This document shows, one piece after another, positions 39,087 through 48,150 of a DNA stretch of 64,000 nt. Source of the DNA: Alphaproteobacteria bacterium. GTDB taxonomy: Bacteria; Pseudomonadota; Alphaproteobacteria; GCA-2731375. Made by a program: the position numbers and the translations under genes. The stretch is from positions 194,842-258,841 of the forward strand of contig JADHTB010000002.1 of assembly GCA_016776605.1 (NCBI GenBank), in the 5' to 3' direction. The notes beneath the pieces are model-generated. The model did not search any database, was not told where the DNA came from, and saw only the letters and a list, made by a program, of their open reading frames with translations. The stretch's first letter is position 1; each line of letters opens with the position of its first letter.

Positions 39087-40587
39087 CGTTAAATCCGTCG
39101 AACAATCCATCGTCTGGCGGCGCCATGGTAATGGGATAAATGCCGGGCGGTGCGTTGCGGTAGGGTAGGCCAATCAGATCAGCCGGTCCCCAATCAGGCG
39201 TCTCGACAATCAAAATTGCACCGGCAATAGGCTCGTAAGCGGCGCGGAAATGGGTTTTCGAGCGTAGCGCGATAATATCGAATTCATTGATGTCCAGGCC
39301 ACACTGGGTGAAGGGATCGGTATCCACCGCCGTGATGCTTTGCGTGGTCACGATCACCGCGATGTTGCCGTTATCGATCACCGCGGCCGGCCCCAAATCA
39401 ACTTCCTCGCCTGTACGGTAGGGACCGCTGATCCGGTAACGTAACGGACCGGCGAATGTGACGATGCCGGTAAAGAGGAGCGGCGCGCCGGCCAATTCCG
39501 ATGACTTGCCGCCCATGGCGGTCATCAAATGGCCGCCGACGCCGGCCGAGGCAGCGGCCAGTGCGGCGATGGGATCATGCAGGTAGGGCACGGCGGTACG
39601 GCCCACGCCGCGTTCCAGCATGGCTTCCAGCAGGTGAGTGGAATCGTTGCAGCGGTCCGCATGTTCCAACAATATTATGGGACGGATGCCCTCGGCGAGC
39701 AATGCCGCGGCCTTGTCCAGGGCTTCTTCCGGATCGTACAGCGGGGCGGCGTTATACAGCGCCTCACGCGCCTCGGCCAGACGGGCGCTCAGGCGTTCCG
39801 CGGTACGAATGGCCAGGGCCTCATCACCGTCGGCCACGGCCAGGACCGTGGCGCCGATTTCCGGCACATCGGCATAGGCAAAGCCGGTAAACAAGGTGAC
39901 ATCCAGAATGCCCGGCTGTTCGGCCGCCGTCCGCATCTCCGCCATGATTTCACGCAGCGGCGAAACATCGGTCGCGGTGAAAATCGAGGGCAGCACAAGT
40001 CCGGGCCGAGCCATGGCCATGACCGGTTTGATCTCGCCCGCCAGCTGGCGCAACAACAATCGCGCCGTGCGTTCGCCGGTTTCCCCCATGTCCGTATGCG
40101 GGCTGTGGCGAAAGCCGCAGACAATGTCCGCCAGCAGGGCTTTTTCCGCGCCAACATTGCCATGCAAATCCATTGCCACGGCTATGGGAAAATCGGCGCC
40201 CAGAACCTCGCGCAGGCGCAGCAGCAAGGTGCGCTCGGGATCGGCATCACCGCGACAAACCATGGCGCCATGAAGATGCAGCAACAGGCCGTCGGCGGCA
40301 TCCCGCCACAAGGTGGCGCGCGAGACGATTTCATCCGCCAGGGTCTGAAAGGCCGATTTGGCAACCGGGCCGGACGGGGCGCATTCGGTGCATAACAGGC
40401 CCTCGATAGCGACGCCGTTTTCCTGGCAGATTTTTAGAAACCCGCCATAGACAGTGTTGGAGCCGGCATAGGCCGCAATAATTTCTTCGCCGCGGACCGC
40501 GCCGCGCTCGAACGCCTCAAGGCTGGTGTCTTCCGGCAGAAAGGTAACGGTTTCATGTACCAAACCGGCGATCGCCAGGCGAGTCAT
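39076..40587 (-). CDS. M81-family metallopeptidase (MlrC type)
   Basis: 503-aa protein of the MlrC family, first described in microcystin-degrading sphingomonads as the enzyme that opens linear peptides. Conserved parts are AGLVHETVTFLPEDT at the N-terminus, LLLHLHGAM and AMDLHGNVG (metal His), GFRHSPHTDMGETGERT, and EHADRCNDSTH with further ligands. The C-terminal half is the MlrC C domain (about 300-490). Its stop lies 11 bases inside the next gene. Many alphaproteobacteria have it outside toxin clusters, so the substrate is unknown. Confidence 0.9.
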   Translation of the reverse strand: MTRLAIAGLVHETVTFLPEDTSLEAFERGAVRGEEIIAAYAGSNTVYGGFLKICQENGVAIEGLLCTECAPSGPVAKSAFQTLADEIVSRATLWRDAADGLLLHLHGAMVCRGDADPERTLLLRLREVLGADFPIAVAMDLHGNVGAEKALLADIVCGFRHSPHTDMGETGERTARLLLRQLAGEIKPVMAMARPGLVLPSIFTATDVSPLREIMAEMRTAAEQPGILDVTLFTGFAYADVPEIGATVLAVADGDEALAIRTAERLSARLAEAREALYNAAPLYDPEEALDKAAALLAEGIRPIILLEHADRCNDSTHLLEAMLERGVGRTAVPYLHDPIAALAAASAGVGGHLMTAMGGKSSELAGAPLLFTGIVTFAGPLRYRISGPYRTGEEVDLGPAAVIDNGNIAVIVTTQSITAVDTDPFTQCGLDINEFDIIALRSKTHFRAAYEPIAGAILIVETPDWGPADLIGLPYRNAPPGIYPITMAPPDDGLFDGFNDEV

Positions 40588-40617
40588 GATGGTTCCATAG
40601 CTGTCATCGTCCCATGC

Positions 40618-41385
40618 TCACGGAATAAACTGTTCGTTCAGAATGCGTTCCTCCAGATTGTGTTCCGGATCAAACAAAAGCTGTAATTCGGCCGCCGGGT
40701 CCTCGACAACTTCGATCTGTACGACATTGCGGATTTCCTGGTTGTCGGCCACGACGGAAACCGGGCGTTTTTCTGGATCCAGAACATCGAAGCGGACCCG
40801 TGCGGTGCTGGGTAATAAAGCACCGCGCCAGCGCCGGGGGCGAAAGGCGGAAATCGGGGTCAAGGCCAGTATTTCCGCTTCCAGAGGCAAAATTGGCCCG
40901 TGCGCCGAAAGATTATAGGCGGTGCTGCCGGCCGGCGTGGCGACCAGAACGCCGTCGCAGACCAGTTCTTCCAGGCGCACCTGATTGTCTATGGAAATGC
41001 GGATTTTGGCGGCCTGGCGGGTTTCACGAAACACCGATACTTCATTGATAGCTATGGCCTGATGGGCGACCCCGGCCGCATCGATTGCCGTCATCTCCAG
41101 GGGATGCAGCACGGCCAATTCCGCGGCCTGTAGCCGCGCGACCAGATTTTCCATCGAAAAACTGTTCATCAAAAAGCCAACCGTACCCTGGTTCATGCCA
41201 TAGATCGGCCGGTTAAGATGGCGGGTCTCGTGCAACACGCTCAACATAAAGCCGTCACCACCCAGGGCGACGATGACATCCGCCCTTTCCAGCCCGACGT
41301 CGTCATAACGCCCGCGCAGTTCCACCAGGGCCGCATCCGCCTGTGGTGTCTCGCTCGCCATAAAGGTAATTTGCTCGCGGGCCAT
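40618..41385 (-). CDS. nadK: NAD kinase
   Basis: 255-aa NAD kinase that makes NADP. Signatures are the GGDGFML loop (about residues 42-48), the NEVSVFRE segment, and [14 protein letters not shown], which binds NAD. The short alphaproteobacterial form lacks the N-terminal extension. It begins at ATG 41385 and lies 30 bases upstream of the M81 peptidase gene on the same strand; the link may be positional only. In this window the enzyme also indirectly supports NADPH-F420 exchange. Confidence 0.95.
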   Translation of the reverse strand: MAREQITFMASETPQADAALVELRGRYDDVGLERADVIVALGGDGFMLSVLHETRHLNRPIYGMNQGTVGFLMNSFSMENLVARLQAAELAVLHPLEMTAIDAAGVAHQAIAINEVSVFRETRQAAKIRISIDNQVRLEELVCDGVLVATPAGSTAYNLSAHGPILPLEAEILALTPISAFRPRRWRGALLPSTARVRFDVLDPEKRPVSVVADNQEIRNVVQIEVVEDPAAELQLLFDPEHNLEERILNEQFIP

Positions 41386-41532
41386 CCGCTATCCACCGTC
41401 CATCATGTCCGCCATCGTCCGCTCATTTTGTAAATACCATATAGTCTTTCGCCGCCCCATTAGACATCGTTGGTCAAATCGGGGGCGCGACCCCATAATG
41501 ACAGATAACCGCGTTTTCATAAGGAAGAAATT

Positions 41533-42015
41533 ATGCTGCTGCGCATTTTGCTAACGGCATTGCTGTTTTGGCCGATCCTTGCCGTCCAACAGCCGGCGTT
41601 CGCCCAGGGACATCATGCCGGCTATTATTACCCGCCAATCGGTAGCGAAGAGACCTACCGCGCCCGCGCGGCCGTCATGGGGGATACCAGCCGCAGAATG
41701 CGGATCGGTTTCGTAGTCGCACAGACCATTGCCCAGCAGCAGCTGAAATATGCGCCGCGTTTTGCCATTTTCGCCAAGGGAGACGAGGCGGAGAAAATGA
41801 TTATTTTGGGCTTGGACGAAGACAGCTTCGCCACCCTGTATCGGGCCCGCGCGGTGTTGGCGCAAATGACGGCATCGGCCCGTGCCAGCGCGTTTTTCAG
41901 AAATCTTGCGGTGGACGACCTGTTTACCTTTTTCGATCTGGTAAAAATGCTGGGCTTTACCCAGATTACCGTTAGCGACGGCAAGACCTATGCTCACCGT
42001 ATTGAGTTGCGCTAA
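41533..42015 (+). CDS. Small exported protein of unknown function
   Basis: 160-aa protein with a clear Sec signal peptide (hydrophobic to about residue 20, cleavage after AFA). The mature part has YYPPIGSEETYRAR, a central GFVVAQTIAQQ, and a C-terminal FTQITVSDGKTYAHRIEL. This pattern is seen in small secreted proteins of alphaproteobacteria that have sometimes been labelled as molybdopterin-guanine dinucleotide related without evidence. I cannot assign a function. AAGGAAG lies before the ATG. Its end overlaps the convergent CaiB gene by 4 bases. Confidence 0.75.
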   Translation: MLLRILLTALLFWPILAVQQPAFAQGHHAGYYYPPIGSEETYRARAAVMGDTSRRMRIGFVVAQTIAQQQLKYAPRFAIFAKGDEAEKMIILGLDEDSFATLYRARAVLAQMTASARASAFFRNLAVDDLFTFFDLVKMLGFTQITVSDGKTYAHRIELR

Positions 42016-43205
42016 ACGATGTCCTCCTGGTGCAGGCGGGCGATGTCGTTGTCGTTGATCCGCAACAGCTCGCGCAGCACGTCATCGGTATGCTCGCCCA
42101 GTTCCGGCGGGCGGGTGATCTCGACCTCCGATGCAGAGAGTTTGATCGGGCAGCCGACGGTCTGATAGCTGCCGCGCCGCCCGTATTCGAGGTCGACGAT
42201 CATCTCGCGCGCCTTCAGGTGCGGATCGGCCAGTACCTCGCCGGTATCCTGGCAGGCGCCGCAGGGCACGCCGGCCTCGCCCATCGCCTGCATGATGTCG
42301 TGCTTGTCGCGCTGGCCGGTCCATTCCGCGATGATGGCGTCCAAGGTCTCGCGGTTCTCCCAGCGGGCCTCCAACGTTGCAAAGCGGGCATCCTCGGCCA
42401 ATTCCGGCTGGCCGATTACGCCCAGGAAGTCGCGCCACATCTGCGGCTGGGCGAAGATAAAGACGTAGTCGTTCGGCCCGCCCGGATGACAGGGGTATGT
42501 GGTGCCGGGAACATTGCGGCCCAACTGGTTGCCTGTACGCGGCATGGGGTGCCCCAGGCGCTGGTGGTCGCGCAGGCTGACCCGGCAGAGGTTTACCACG
42601 GCGTCCTGCATGGAGACCTCGACATGCTGGCCAAGGCCGGTGTTGTGGCGTTGTTGCAATGCCGCCAGAATGCCGATCACCATATGCATGCCGGTACCGG
42701 AATCGCCGATTGATGGCCAGATGTAAGTCGGCGGTCCATCAGGGAAGCCAGTGACACTCATCGCCCCGCCCATGGCCTGGGCAATTGGCTCGAAGCTCTT
42801 GTAATCGCTATAGGGACCGTAGGTGCCGAAGCCCTTGATCGTAGAGTAGATCAGGCCGGGATTGACCTTTTTCAGCACCTCATAGCCCAGCCCCAGGCGG
42901 TCCAACGCGCCGGGCGCAAAGTTTTCCACCAGCACATCCGATTCAGCGATCAGCTTCTTAAAGAGCTCCTTGCCTTCAGCCGATTTCAGATTAAGCGTCA
43001 GGCTCCGCTTGTTGGCATTCAAGATCAGGAAAAACAGGCTGTCGCCATGCTCGTCAGCCATATTCCGCCGCGCCACATCGCCGCCCGTCGGCTCCTCCAA
43101 CTTGATCACATCGGCGCCGAGGAAGCCCAGGATCTGCCCGCAGGCCGGACCGGCCTGGTTATGGGTCATGTCGATAACGCGAATACCGTCAAGCGCCGTG
43201 GTCAT
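42012..43205 (-). CDS. CaiB/BaiF-family CoA-transferase (first)
   Basis: 397-aa class III CoA-transferase. The N-terminal DGIRVIDMTHNQAGPACGQILGFLGADVIKLE, the ANKRSLTLNLKSAEGKELF strand and VLVENFAPGALDRLGLGYE are characteristic, and the C-terminal CGACQDTGEVLADPHLKAREM is typical of the formyl-CoA/succinyl-CoA-dependent branch. Catalytic Asp is expected in GDSGTGMH near residue 170. CoA donor and acid acceptor are unknown. It is followed downstream by nothing on the same strand but preceded by a second CaiB gene 38 bases upstream. Confidence 0.9.
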   Translation of the reverse strand: MTTALDGIRVIDMTHNQAGPACGQILGFLGADVIKLEEPTGGDVARRNMADEHGDSLFFLILNANKRSLTLNLKSAEGKELFKKLIAESDVLVENFAPGALDRLGLGYEVLKKVNPGLIYSTIKGFGTYGPYSDYKSFEPIAQAMGGAMSVTGFPDGPPTYIWPSIGDSGTGMHMVIGILAALQQRHNTGLGQHVEVSMQDAVVNLCRVSLRDHQRLGHPMPRTGNQLGRNVPGTTYPCHPGGPNDYVFIFAQPQMWRDFLGVIGQPELAEDARFATLEARWENRETLDAIIAEWTGQRDKHDIMQAMGEAGVPCGACQDTGEVLADPHLKAREMIVDLEYGRRGSYQTVGCPIKLSASEVEITRPPELGEHTDDVLRELLRINDNDIARLHQEDIV

Positions 43206-43243
43206 ACTTGTTTTCCTTCATGGATGCTGAAATCTGGCCCGCG

Positions 43244-44413
43244 TTATCCCTGCCAGCCAATGGCCTTTTCCGCCATCAACGTGGCAATTTCATCTTTACC
43301 CAGACCCCAGGCGGCCAGACCCGAGGCGGTGTCAGCGCCCATCCCGGGCGGCGGCGAATTGATGCCCGATGGCGTGCGGCTGAAGCGTGGCGCCGGCACT
43401 GGCTGTTTGACGCCGTCAATCTCGACAAAACTGCCCCGGTCGCGGTTGTGGGGATGCTCGAAGGCTTCATCAAAGGTCAAGACGGGGGCGAAACAAATGT
43501 CCGTGCCTTCCATGATATCGCACCATTGATCCCGAGTTTTCTGGGCGAACAGCGCCGCGAACTTCAGCGCCATTTCGGGCCAGGTTGGGCGGTCCATCTG
43601 GGCCGGCAGGTCGGCCGGATTCAGGCCAAGTTTATCCAGCAGGATGGCGTAGAACTTCGCCTCGATAGAGGCAATCGAGACGAATTTGCCGTCCGATGTC
43701 TTGTAGCAACGGTAGAAATGCGCCCCGCCATCGGTAATGTTCGAGGCCCGCTCCTGCAGCCAATCGCCCGCCGCCGCCGCGCCAAAGGCGCCGGTGGCAA
43801 GGTATGCCGAACCTTCGGTCATGGCGGTATCGACCACCTGGCCCAGGCCCGACCGCTTGGCCTCGATCACCGCGGCCAGTACGCCAACGGCCAGGAACAT
43901 CGCACCACCGCCCATATCCGCCACCACGTTCAGGGGCGGGACGGGGTGTTCCTTGGGGCCGATGGCGTGCAGCACACCGGTCAATGCCAGATAATTAAGA
44001 TCATGGCCCGCGGCCTGACTAAGTGGGCCTTCCTGGCCCCAACCGGTCATGCGGCCATAGACCAGCCGGGGGTTGCGCGCCATGCACTCCGCCGGGCCCA
44101 GGCCCAGGCGTTCGGTAACGCCGGGGCGGAAGGGATCGATAATCACGTCCGCCTGCTCCACCAACCGCAACAAGGTGGCGATGCCGTTCGGGTGCTTCAT
44201 ATCGATGGAGACCGAGGGCCGGCCGCGGCGCAATAGATCCGTGCGCGGGGTCCGGGGACTGCCCAGGCCCGACGGCGCGTTGCGGTCGATACGCAGTACA
44301 TCGGCGCCCATGTCCGACAGCAGGGTGCAACACAAAGGGGCGGGGCCGATGCCCGACAGCTCGATGACTTTGATGCCGGCCAGGGGGCCGTGCGCTGGTG
44401 TATCCGTATTCAT
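43244..44413 (-). CDS. CaiB/BaiF-family CoA-transferase (second, racemase-like)
   Basis: 389-aa protein. GIKVIELSGIGPAPLCCTLL, the RGRPSVSIDMKHPNG strand, RPGVTERLGLGP and GRMTGWGQEGPLSQAAGHDLNYLALTG resemble alpha-methylacyl-CoA racemase. That branch keeps an active-site His/Asp pair; GHDLNY carries both. So this one may be a racemase and its neighbour the true transferase. GGAGAAG precedes the ATG. It lies between the dehydrogenase gene and the first CaiB gene in one run. Confidence 0.88.
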   Translation of the reverse strand: MNTDTPAHGPLAGIKVIELSGIGPAPLCCTLLSDMGADVLRIDRNAPSGLGSPRTPRTDLLRRGRPSVSIDMKHPNGIATLLRLVEQADVIIDPFRPGVTERLGLGPAECMARNPRLVYGRMTGWGQEGPLSQAAGHDLNYLALTGVLHAIGPKEHPVPPLNVVADMGGGAMFLAVGVLAAVIEAKRSGLGQVVDTAMTEGSAYLATGAFGAAAAGDWLQERASNITDGGAHFYRCYKTSDGKFVSIASIEAKFYAILLDKLGLNPADLPAQMDRPTWPEMALKFAALFAQKTRDQWCDIMEGTDICFAPVLTFDEAFEHPHNRDRGSFVEIDGVKQPVPAPRFSRTPSGINSPPPGMGADTASGLAAWGLGKDEIATLMAEKAIGWQG

Positions 44414-44439
44414 GGCAGAGTCTTCTCCGTACGTTTGGG

Positions 44440-45339
44440 TTATCTATTTTTGCCGGCGGGGCCGACTTGCTTATCCATGATGTCTTCATAGGCCTTCATA
44501 ATGGCCGTGACATTTTCCCCGCCCTGATCCTTGCTCCGCGTCATGCGCATAATGTTGTGGACCTGCGGGCCCAGCAGCAGCGGCATATCCAGATCATCCG
44601 CCAACTCCATGGCCAGGCGCAGATCTTTATAGGCCAGATCGACGGTGAAGGCGGGGGCGAAATCCCTTTCAAGGGCGCTTTTGGCAATGCCGCGATAGCC
44701 CATGCTGTCGCCGCTGCTGTTGCGGATGATCTGATCCAGGATGGCCGGATCGATGCCGGCGGCGACGCCCAGCATCAGGCCCTCGGCGCCGGCGGCCATG
44801 TTGGTGAAGGCGATCATGTTGTTGACCAGTTTGGCGATACACCCCGTGCCCAATTCACCTGTATGGACGATGGTCTTGCCAAAGGATTCAAAGACCGGCA
44901 TGCAGGCATCGAAGGATGCTTTGTCGCCGCCGACCATGATGGCGATGGTGGCGTTTTCGGCGCCAACCACGCCGCCCGAGACCGGCCCGTCCAGTGTGAC
45001 GATGTCCTTCGCCGCCAGTGCCTCGGCGATCTTGCGTATCATGGCGGGGGAGTTGGTGGACAGATCAACATAGATCGTGCCGGGCTTGGCGTTTTCTCCG
45101 ATACCGCCAGGGCCCAGGGCCACGGCCTCGACATCTTTTGGCATCGGCAATGAGGTCATCACCACCTCCACCTGTGAGGCAACGTTGGCAATAGAGCCGC
45201 CGGCGGTAGCGCCCAGATCGACACAGCCCTGGACCGCATCCGCCACCAGATCATGGACAATGACCTCGTGCCCGCCTTTGATGATATTGCGGCACATGGG
45301 CCCGCCCATATGCCCCAGCCCGATAAATCCAACTTTCAT
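44440..45339 (-). CDS. 3-Hydroxyisobutyrate-dehydrogenase-family NAD(P) oxidoreductase
   Basis: 299-aa beta-hydroxyacid dehydrogenase. The dinucleotide loop MKVGFIGLGHMGGPM is at the N-terminus, the family signature DGPVSGGVVGAENATI lies near residue 117, and the catalytic Lys is in TGCIAKLVNNM near 170. It could reduce tartronate semialdehyde or oxidise 3-hydroxyisobutyrate; not separable by eye. The ribosome site GAGGAGG is very strong. A 19-codon ORF (45336-45395) ends in an ATGA overlap with its start. Confidence 0.9.
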   Translation of the reverse strand: MKVGFIGLGHMGGPMCRNIIKGGHEVIVHDLVADAVQGCVDLGATAGGSIANVASQVEVVMTSLPMPKDVEAVALGPGGIGENAKPGTIYVDLSTNSPAMIRKIAEALAAKDIVTLDGPVSGGVVGAENATIAIMVGGDKASFDACMPVFESFGKTIVHTGELGTGCIAKLVNNMIAFTNMAAGAEGLMLGVAAGIDPAILDQIIRNSSGDSMGYRGIAKSALERDFAPAFTVDLAYKDLRLAMELADDLDMPLLLGPQVHNIMRMTRSKDQGGENVTAIMKAYEDIMDKQVGPAGKNR

Positions 45340-45409
45340 GATTTTCCTCCTCGATGGTTGCCACCATTATCTAGGCTACCGAAGAGAATGACCATGGCGA
45401 AGATGCCGG
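45336..45409. repeat. Left copy of a 75-base direct repeat flanking the rhamnose genes
   Basis: Matches 49954-50029 in the same orientation: about 75 bases with a few differences and an identical 24-base end (45386-45409). On the minus strand it contains an ORF beginning MVILFGSLDNGGN whose stop overlaps the ATG of the dehydrogenase gene. Base changes between the two copies are partly at third codon positions. Confidence 0.75.
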
Positions 45410-45537
45410 TCAAAAATTAAACCGTATTTGGCTATGTTAGAGGCAACGATATTCGCCAACGACAAAGCCTGCTCACAGAACGGCGTGTCAATTTTGGCGG
45501 CTTCGGCGTAATCTGTGCCCGCCTGAAATTAGCCGCC

Positions 45538-46404
45538 ATGCCGAATATGTCCCTGGAAGAATTTCCCGCCGTCACCCGGATCATTGTCAGTTACAACAGC
45601 GCCACCGTGCTGCCGGCCTGCCTTGATGCCCTGTCCGGTGTTCCAACGATTGTCGTCGACAATCAAAGCTCTGATCAAAGCCCGGCAATCTGCCGGGCGC
45701 GCGATGACGTCCACCTGATCGAAGCGCCGGGAAACCTGGGGTATGGGGCCGGCAATAACCTCGGGCTGGCAAACTGCGAAACGCCCTACGTTCTGATCAT
45801 CAATCCCGACGCGGTGCTGGATGCCGAAAATCTCGAAATCCTGCTGACCGCCGCCGCGACCTACCCCGAGGCAGCCTTGATCGCGCCCTGTATTATCAAC
45901 GCCGATGGCAGCACCGAACGCACCGACGATAGGGCGCTGCATCGCCGGGTCGGCTATGGGCGCAAACGCATTGATCCCCGGCCGGAAGGCCCTATGTGCA
46001 GCGAATTCCTCAGCGGTGCGGTGCTGCTGGCCCGCACGGATATTCTCAGATCCCTGGGCGGTTTCGATGAACGCTTTTTTCTTTTTTACGAAGATGATGA
46101 TCTGAGCTGGCGGGTGATCGAGGCCGGTTACAGCAACGTGCTGGTGCCCGCGGCCTGCGCCATTCACACCTCAGGCACTTCCAGTACGCCATCCCTGCGC
46201 ACGGCATATCGGCGGGATTATCACATGGGCCGTTCGCTGAAGCTTTACCGGCTCAAGCATCTCGGCCCGTCACGCACGCTTGGATTGGCAGCGTCGGAAG
46301 CGCCCATTTTGCTGCTGAAGGCCATATTGCGCAGTCTAAGTGGTGGATGGGTCAAAGCGAGCCGCGATTGGGGCCGCCTTGCCGGTCTGCTGTCGGCGCA
46401 ATAA
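45538..46404 (+). CDS. Family 2 glycosyltransferase (rhamnosyltransferase-like)
   Basis: 288-aa GT-A enzyme. The strand TRIIVSYNSATVLPACLDAL, VVDNQSSDQS, EAPGNLGYGAGNNLG and the donor-binding INPDAVL are family-2 signatures; FLSGAVLLARTDILRSLGGFDERFFLFYEDDDLSWR is the acceptor region of rhamnosyltransferase-type members. The base is expected in FYEDDDL. No membrane helices are obvious. It faces the rml genes, which make dTDP-L-rhamnose, so rhamnose transfer is plausible. Start may also be at the next Met (MSLEEF). Confidence 0.88.
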   Translation: MPNMSLEEFPAVTRIIVSYNSATVLPACLDALSGVPTIVVDNQSSDQSPAICRARDDVHLIEAPGNLGYGAGNNLGLANCETPYVLIINPDAVLDAENLEILLTAAATYPEAALIAPCIINADGSTERTDDRALHRRVGYGRKRIDPRPEGPMCSEFLSGAVLLARTDILRSLGGFDERFFLFYEDDDLSWRVIEAGYSNVLVPAACAIHTSGTSSTPSLRTAYRRDYHMGRSLKLYRLKHLGPSRTLGLAASEAPILLLKAILRSLSGGWVKASRDWGRLAGLLSAQ

Positions 46405-46434
46405 ATACCACCAATCTGCTGATGATATTCACGT

Positions 46435-47301
46435 TCAGAGCTTCAATAAAAACTGCCCGTAGTCATTATTAGCGAAAAGCTTCGCACGCTGGGTCAATTG
46501 CTCACGGGAAATCCAGCCGCGCTCAAACGCGATCTCATCGGGGCTGCCCACTTGCAGGCCTTGGCGGTTTTCCAAAGTGCGCACGAAATTTCCAGCGTCC
46601 AGCAGGCTGCCATGGGTGCCCGTATCCAGCCAGGCATAGCCGCGACCCATCTTTTGAACGCTCAGCGAGCCTTCCTTCAGGTAGAGCTCCAGAAGCGTCG
46701 TAATCTCAATCTCGCCTCGGGCCGAGGGCTGGATGGTTTTCGCGCGGCCCGGAGCCTGCGCATCCAGAAAATACAGTCCCGCCACCGCATAATTCGAGGC
46801 AGGGTTTTCCGGTTTTTCGACGATGCTGCTGGCATTGCCCTCTGCATCAAAGCCAACGACGCCGTAGCGTTCAGGATTTGACACACGATAGCCAAATATT
46901 GTTCCGCCTTCGGTCCTGGCGTCAGCCGCCTCCAGCAGGCCGGACAGCCCGTCGCCGTAAAAGATATTATCGCCCAGGACCAGTGCCGAGGGGGCCCCGG
47001 ACAAGAATTCTTCGGCCAGGATATAGGCCTGCGCAAGACCATCGGGTGAAGGCTGCTCAATATAGGTGAAAGACACCCCCCACTGGGAGCCATCGCCCAA
47101 CGTCCGTTTGAATTGATCCTGATCCTGCGGCGTGGTGATGAGGGCAATCTCGCGGATACCCGCCAGCATGAGAACCGACAGCGGATAATAGATCATCGGC
47201 TTGTCATAGACCGGCAAAAGCTGCTTCGACAGGGCCATGGTGATTGGATAAAGCCGCGTGCCGGAGCCGCCTGCCAGAACAATTCCTTTTCGCTGTGTCA
47301 T
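46435..47301 (-). CDS. rmlA: Glucose-1-phosphate thymidylyltransferase
   Basis: 288-aa enzyme that makes dTDP-glucose from dTTP and glucose-1-phosphate. The pyrophosphorylase motif [12 protein letters not shown] begins at residue 8, and [33 protein letters not shown] and [12 protein letters not shown] are the RmlA signatures. Length is typical. It is the last gene of the rmlC-rmlB-rmlD-rmlA run, 3 bases after rmlD. Confidence 0.97.
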   Translation of the reverse strand: MTQRKGIVLAGGSGTRLYPITMALSKQLLPVYDKPMIYYPLSVLMLAGIREIALITTPQDQDQFKRTLGDGSQWGVSFTYIEQPSPDGLAQAYILAEEFLSGAPSALVLGDNIFYGDGLSGLLEAADARTEGGTIFGYRVSNPERYGVVGFDAEGNASSIVEKPENPASNYAVAGLYFLDAQAPGRAKTIQPSARGEIEITTLLELYLKEGSLSVQKMGRGYAWLDTGTHGSLLDAGNFVRTLENRQGLQVGSPDEIAFERGWISREQLTQRAKLFANNDYGQFLLKL

Positions 47302-47304
47302 GGC

Positions 47305-48150
47305 TCAATTCACCTTTAGATCATGCAGTGTCTGGGCCAGATCCAAGCGCCAGTCAGGCCTGTTAATCCCGAAGGTTTGCAATGTGGCATGGCAGTCCAA
47401 ACGCGAATTCAACGGGCGTTTGGCAGGGGTCGGATAGTCGGATGACGGGATGCCGGTGATCCGCACATCACGTCCGGCCTGGGCAAATATCTCGGCCGCG
47501 AAATCGGCCCAGCTGACATCGGGCGCGCCGGAATAATGATAGATGCCGGTTCGTCCTTGTCCGGCGATTAGCTGTGCCGCGATCTGGTGGCAGGCCCGCG
47601 CGATGGCCCGGGCCGAGGTTGGGCCGCCCCGTTGATCATCGACGATCGTCAACGCGTCGCGCGTTTCCGAAAGGTGCAGCATGGTTTTGACAAAATTCGC
47701 CCCATGAGCGGAAAATACCCAAGAGGTGCGCAAAATCACCGCGCGGGCGCCCGATGCCGTGATGCCTTGTTCGCCAGCTAATTTGCCGCGGCCATAGGCG
47801 CCTAACGGCTGGGTCGGGGCATCGGTGGGCCAAGGGGTGCTGCCGCCGCCGTCAAAGACATAATCCGTTGAAATATGGACAAAAGGTATCTCCAATGCCG
47901 CGCAGGTGGCGGCCATGGCGGCGGGGGTCGTGCCATTGACGGCCATGGCGGTGCCCGCGTCCCCTTCCGCCCGATCAACAGCCGTATAGGCAGCGGCATT
48001 AATCACCGCCGCGGGTACATAGCGGCGCAGGGCCGCGGCGCAGGCGGCGGGGTCGGTCAAGTCCGCTGCCTCCCGCCCCAGACAGAGGACATCCGGTAAA
48101 GCAGCCAATTCGGTCGCGACCTGTCCCGTTTTCCCAAAAACAAGGATCAT
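47305..48150 (-). CDS. rmlD: dTDP-4-dehydrorhamnose reductase
   Basis: 281-aa extended SDR that carries out the last step to dTDP-L-rhamnose. Rossmann start [39 protein letters not shown] with YGRGKLAGE as the YxxxK catalytic pair, and the C-terminal [12 protein letters not shown] are RmlD features. ATG 48150 overlaps the rmlB stop by 4 bases, so the longer upstream frame is not used. Confidence 0.96.
   Translation of the reverse strand: MILVFGKTGQVATELAALPDVLCLGREAADLTDPAACAAALRRYVPAAVINAAAYTAVDRAEGDAGTAMAVNGTTPAAMAATCAALEIPFVHISTDYVFDGGGSTPWPTDAPTQPLGAYGRGKLAGEQGITASGARAVILRTSWVFSAHGANFVKTMLHLSETRDALTIVDDQRGGPTSARAIARACHQIAAQLIAGQGRTGIYHYSGAPDVSWADFAAEIFAQAGRDVRITGIPSSDYPTPAKRPLNSRLDCHATLQTFGINRPDWRLDLAQTLHDLKVN

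Noticed and set aside
39529..40395. 288-aa open frame on the plus strand
   Set aside because: Antisense shadow of the M81 peptidase gene; composition rich in Gly/His/Arg/Gln without recognisable motifs.
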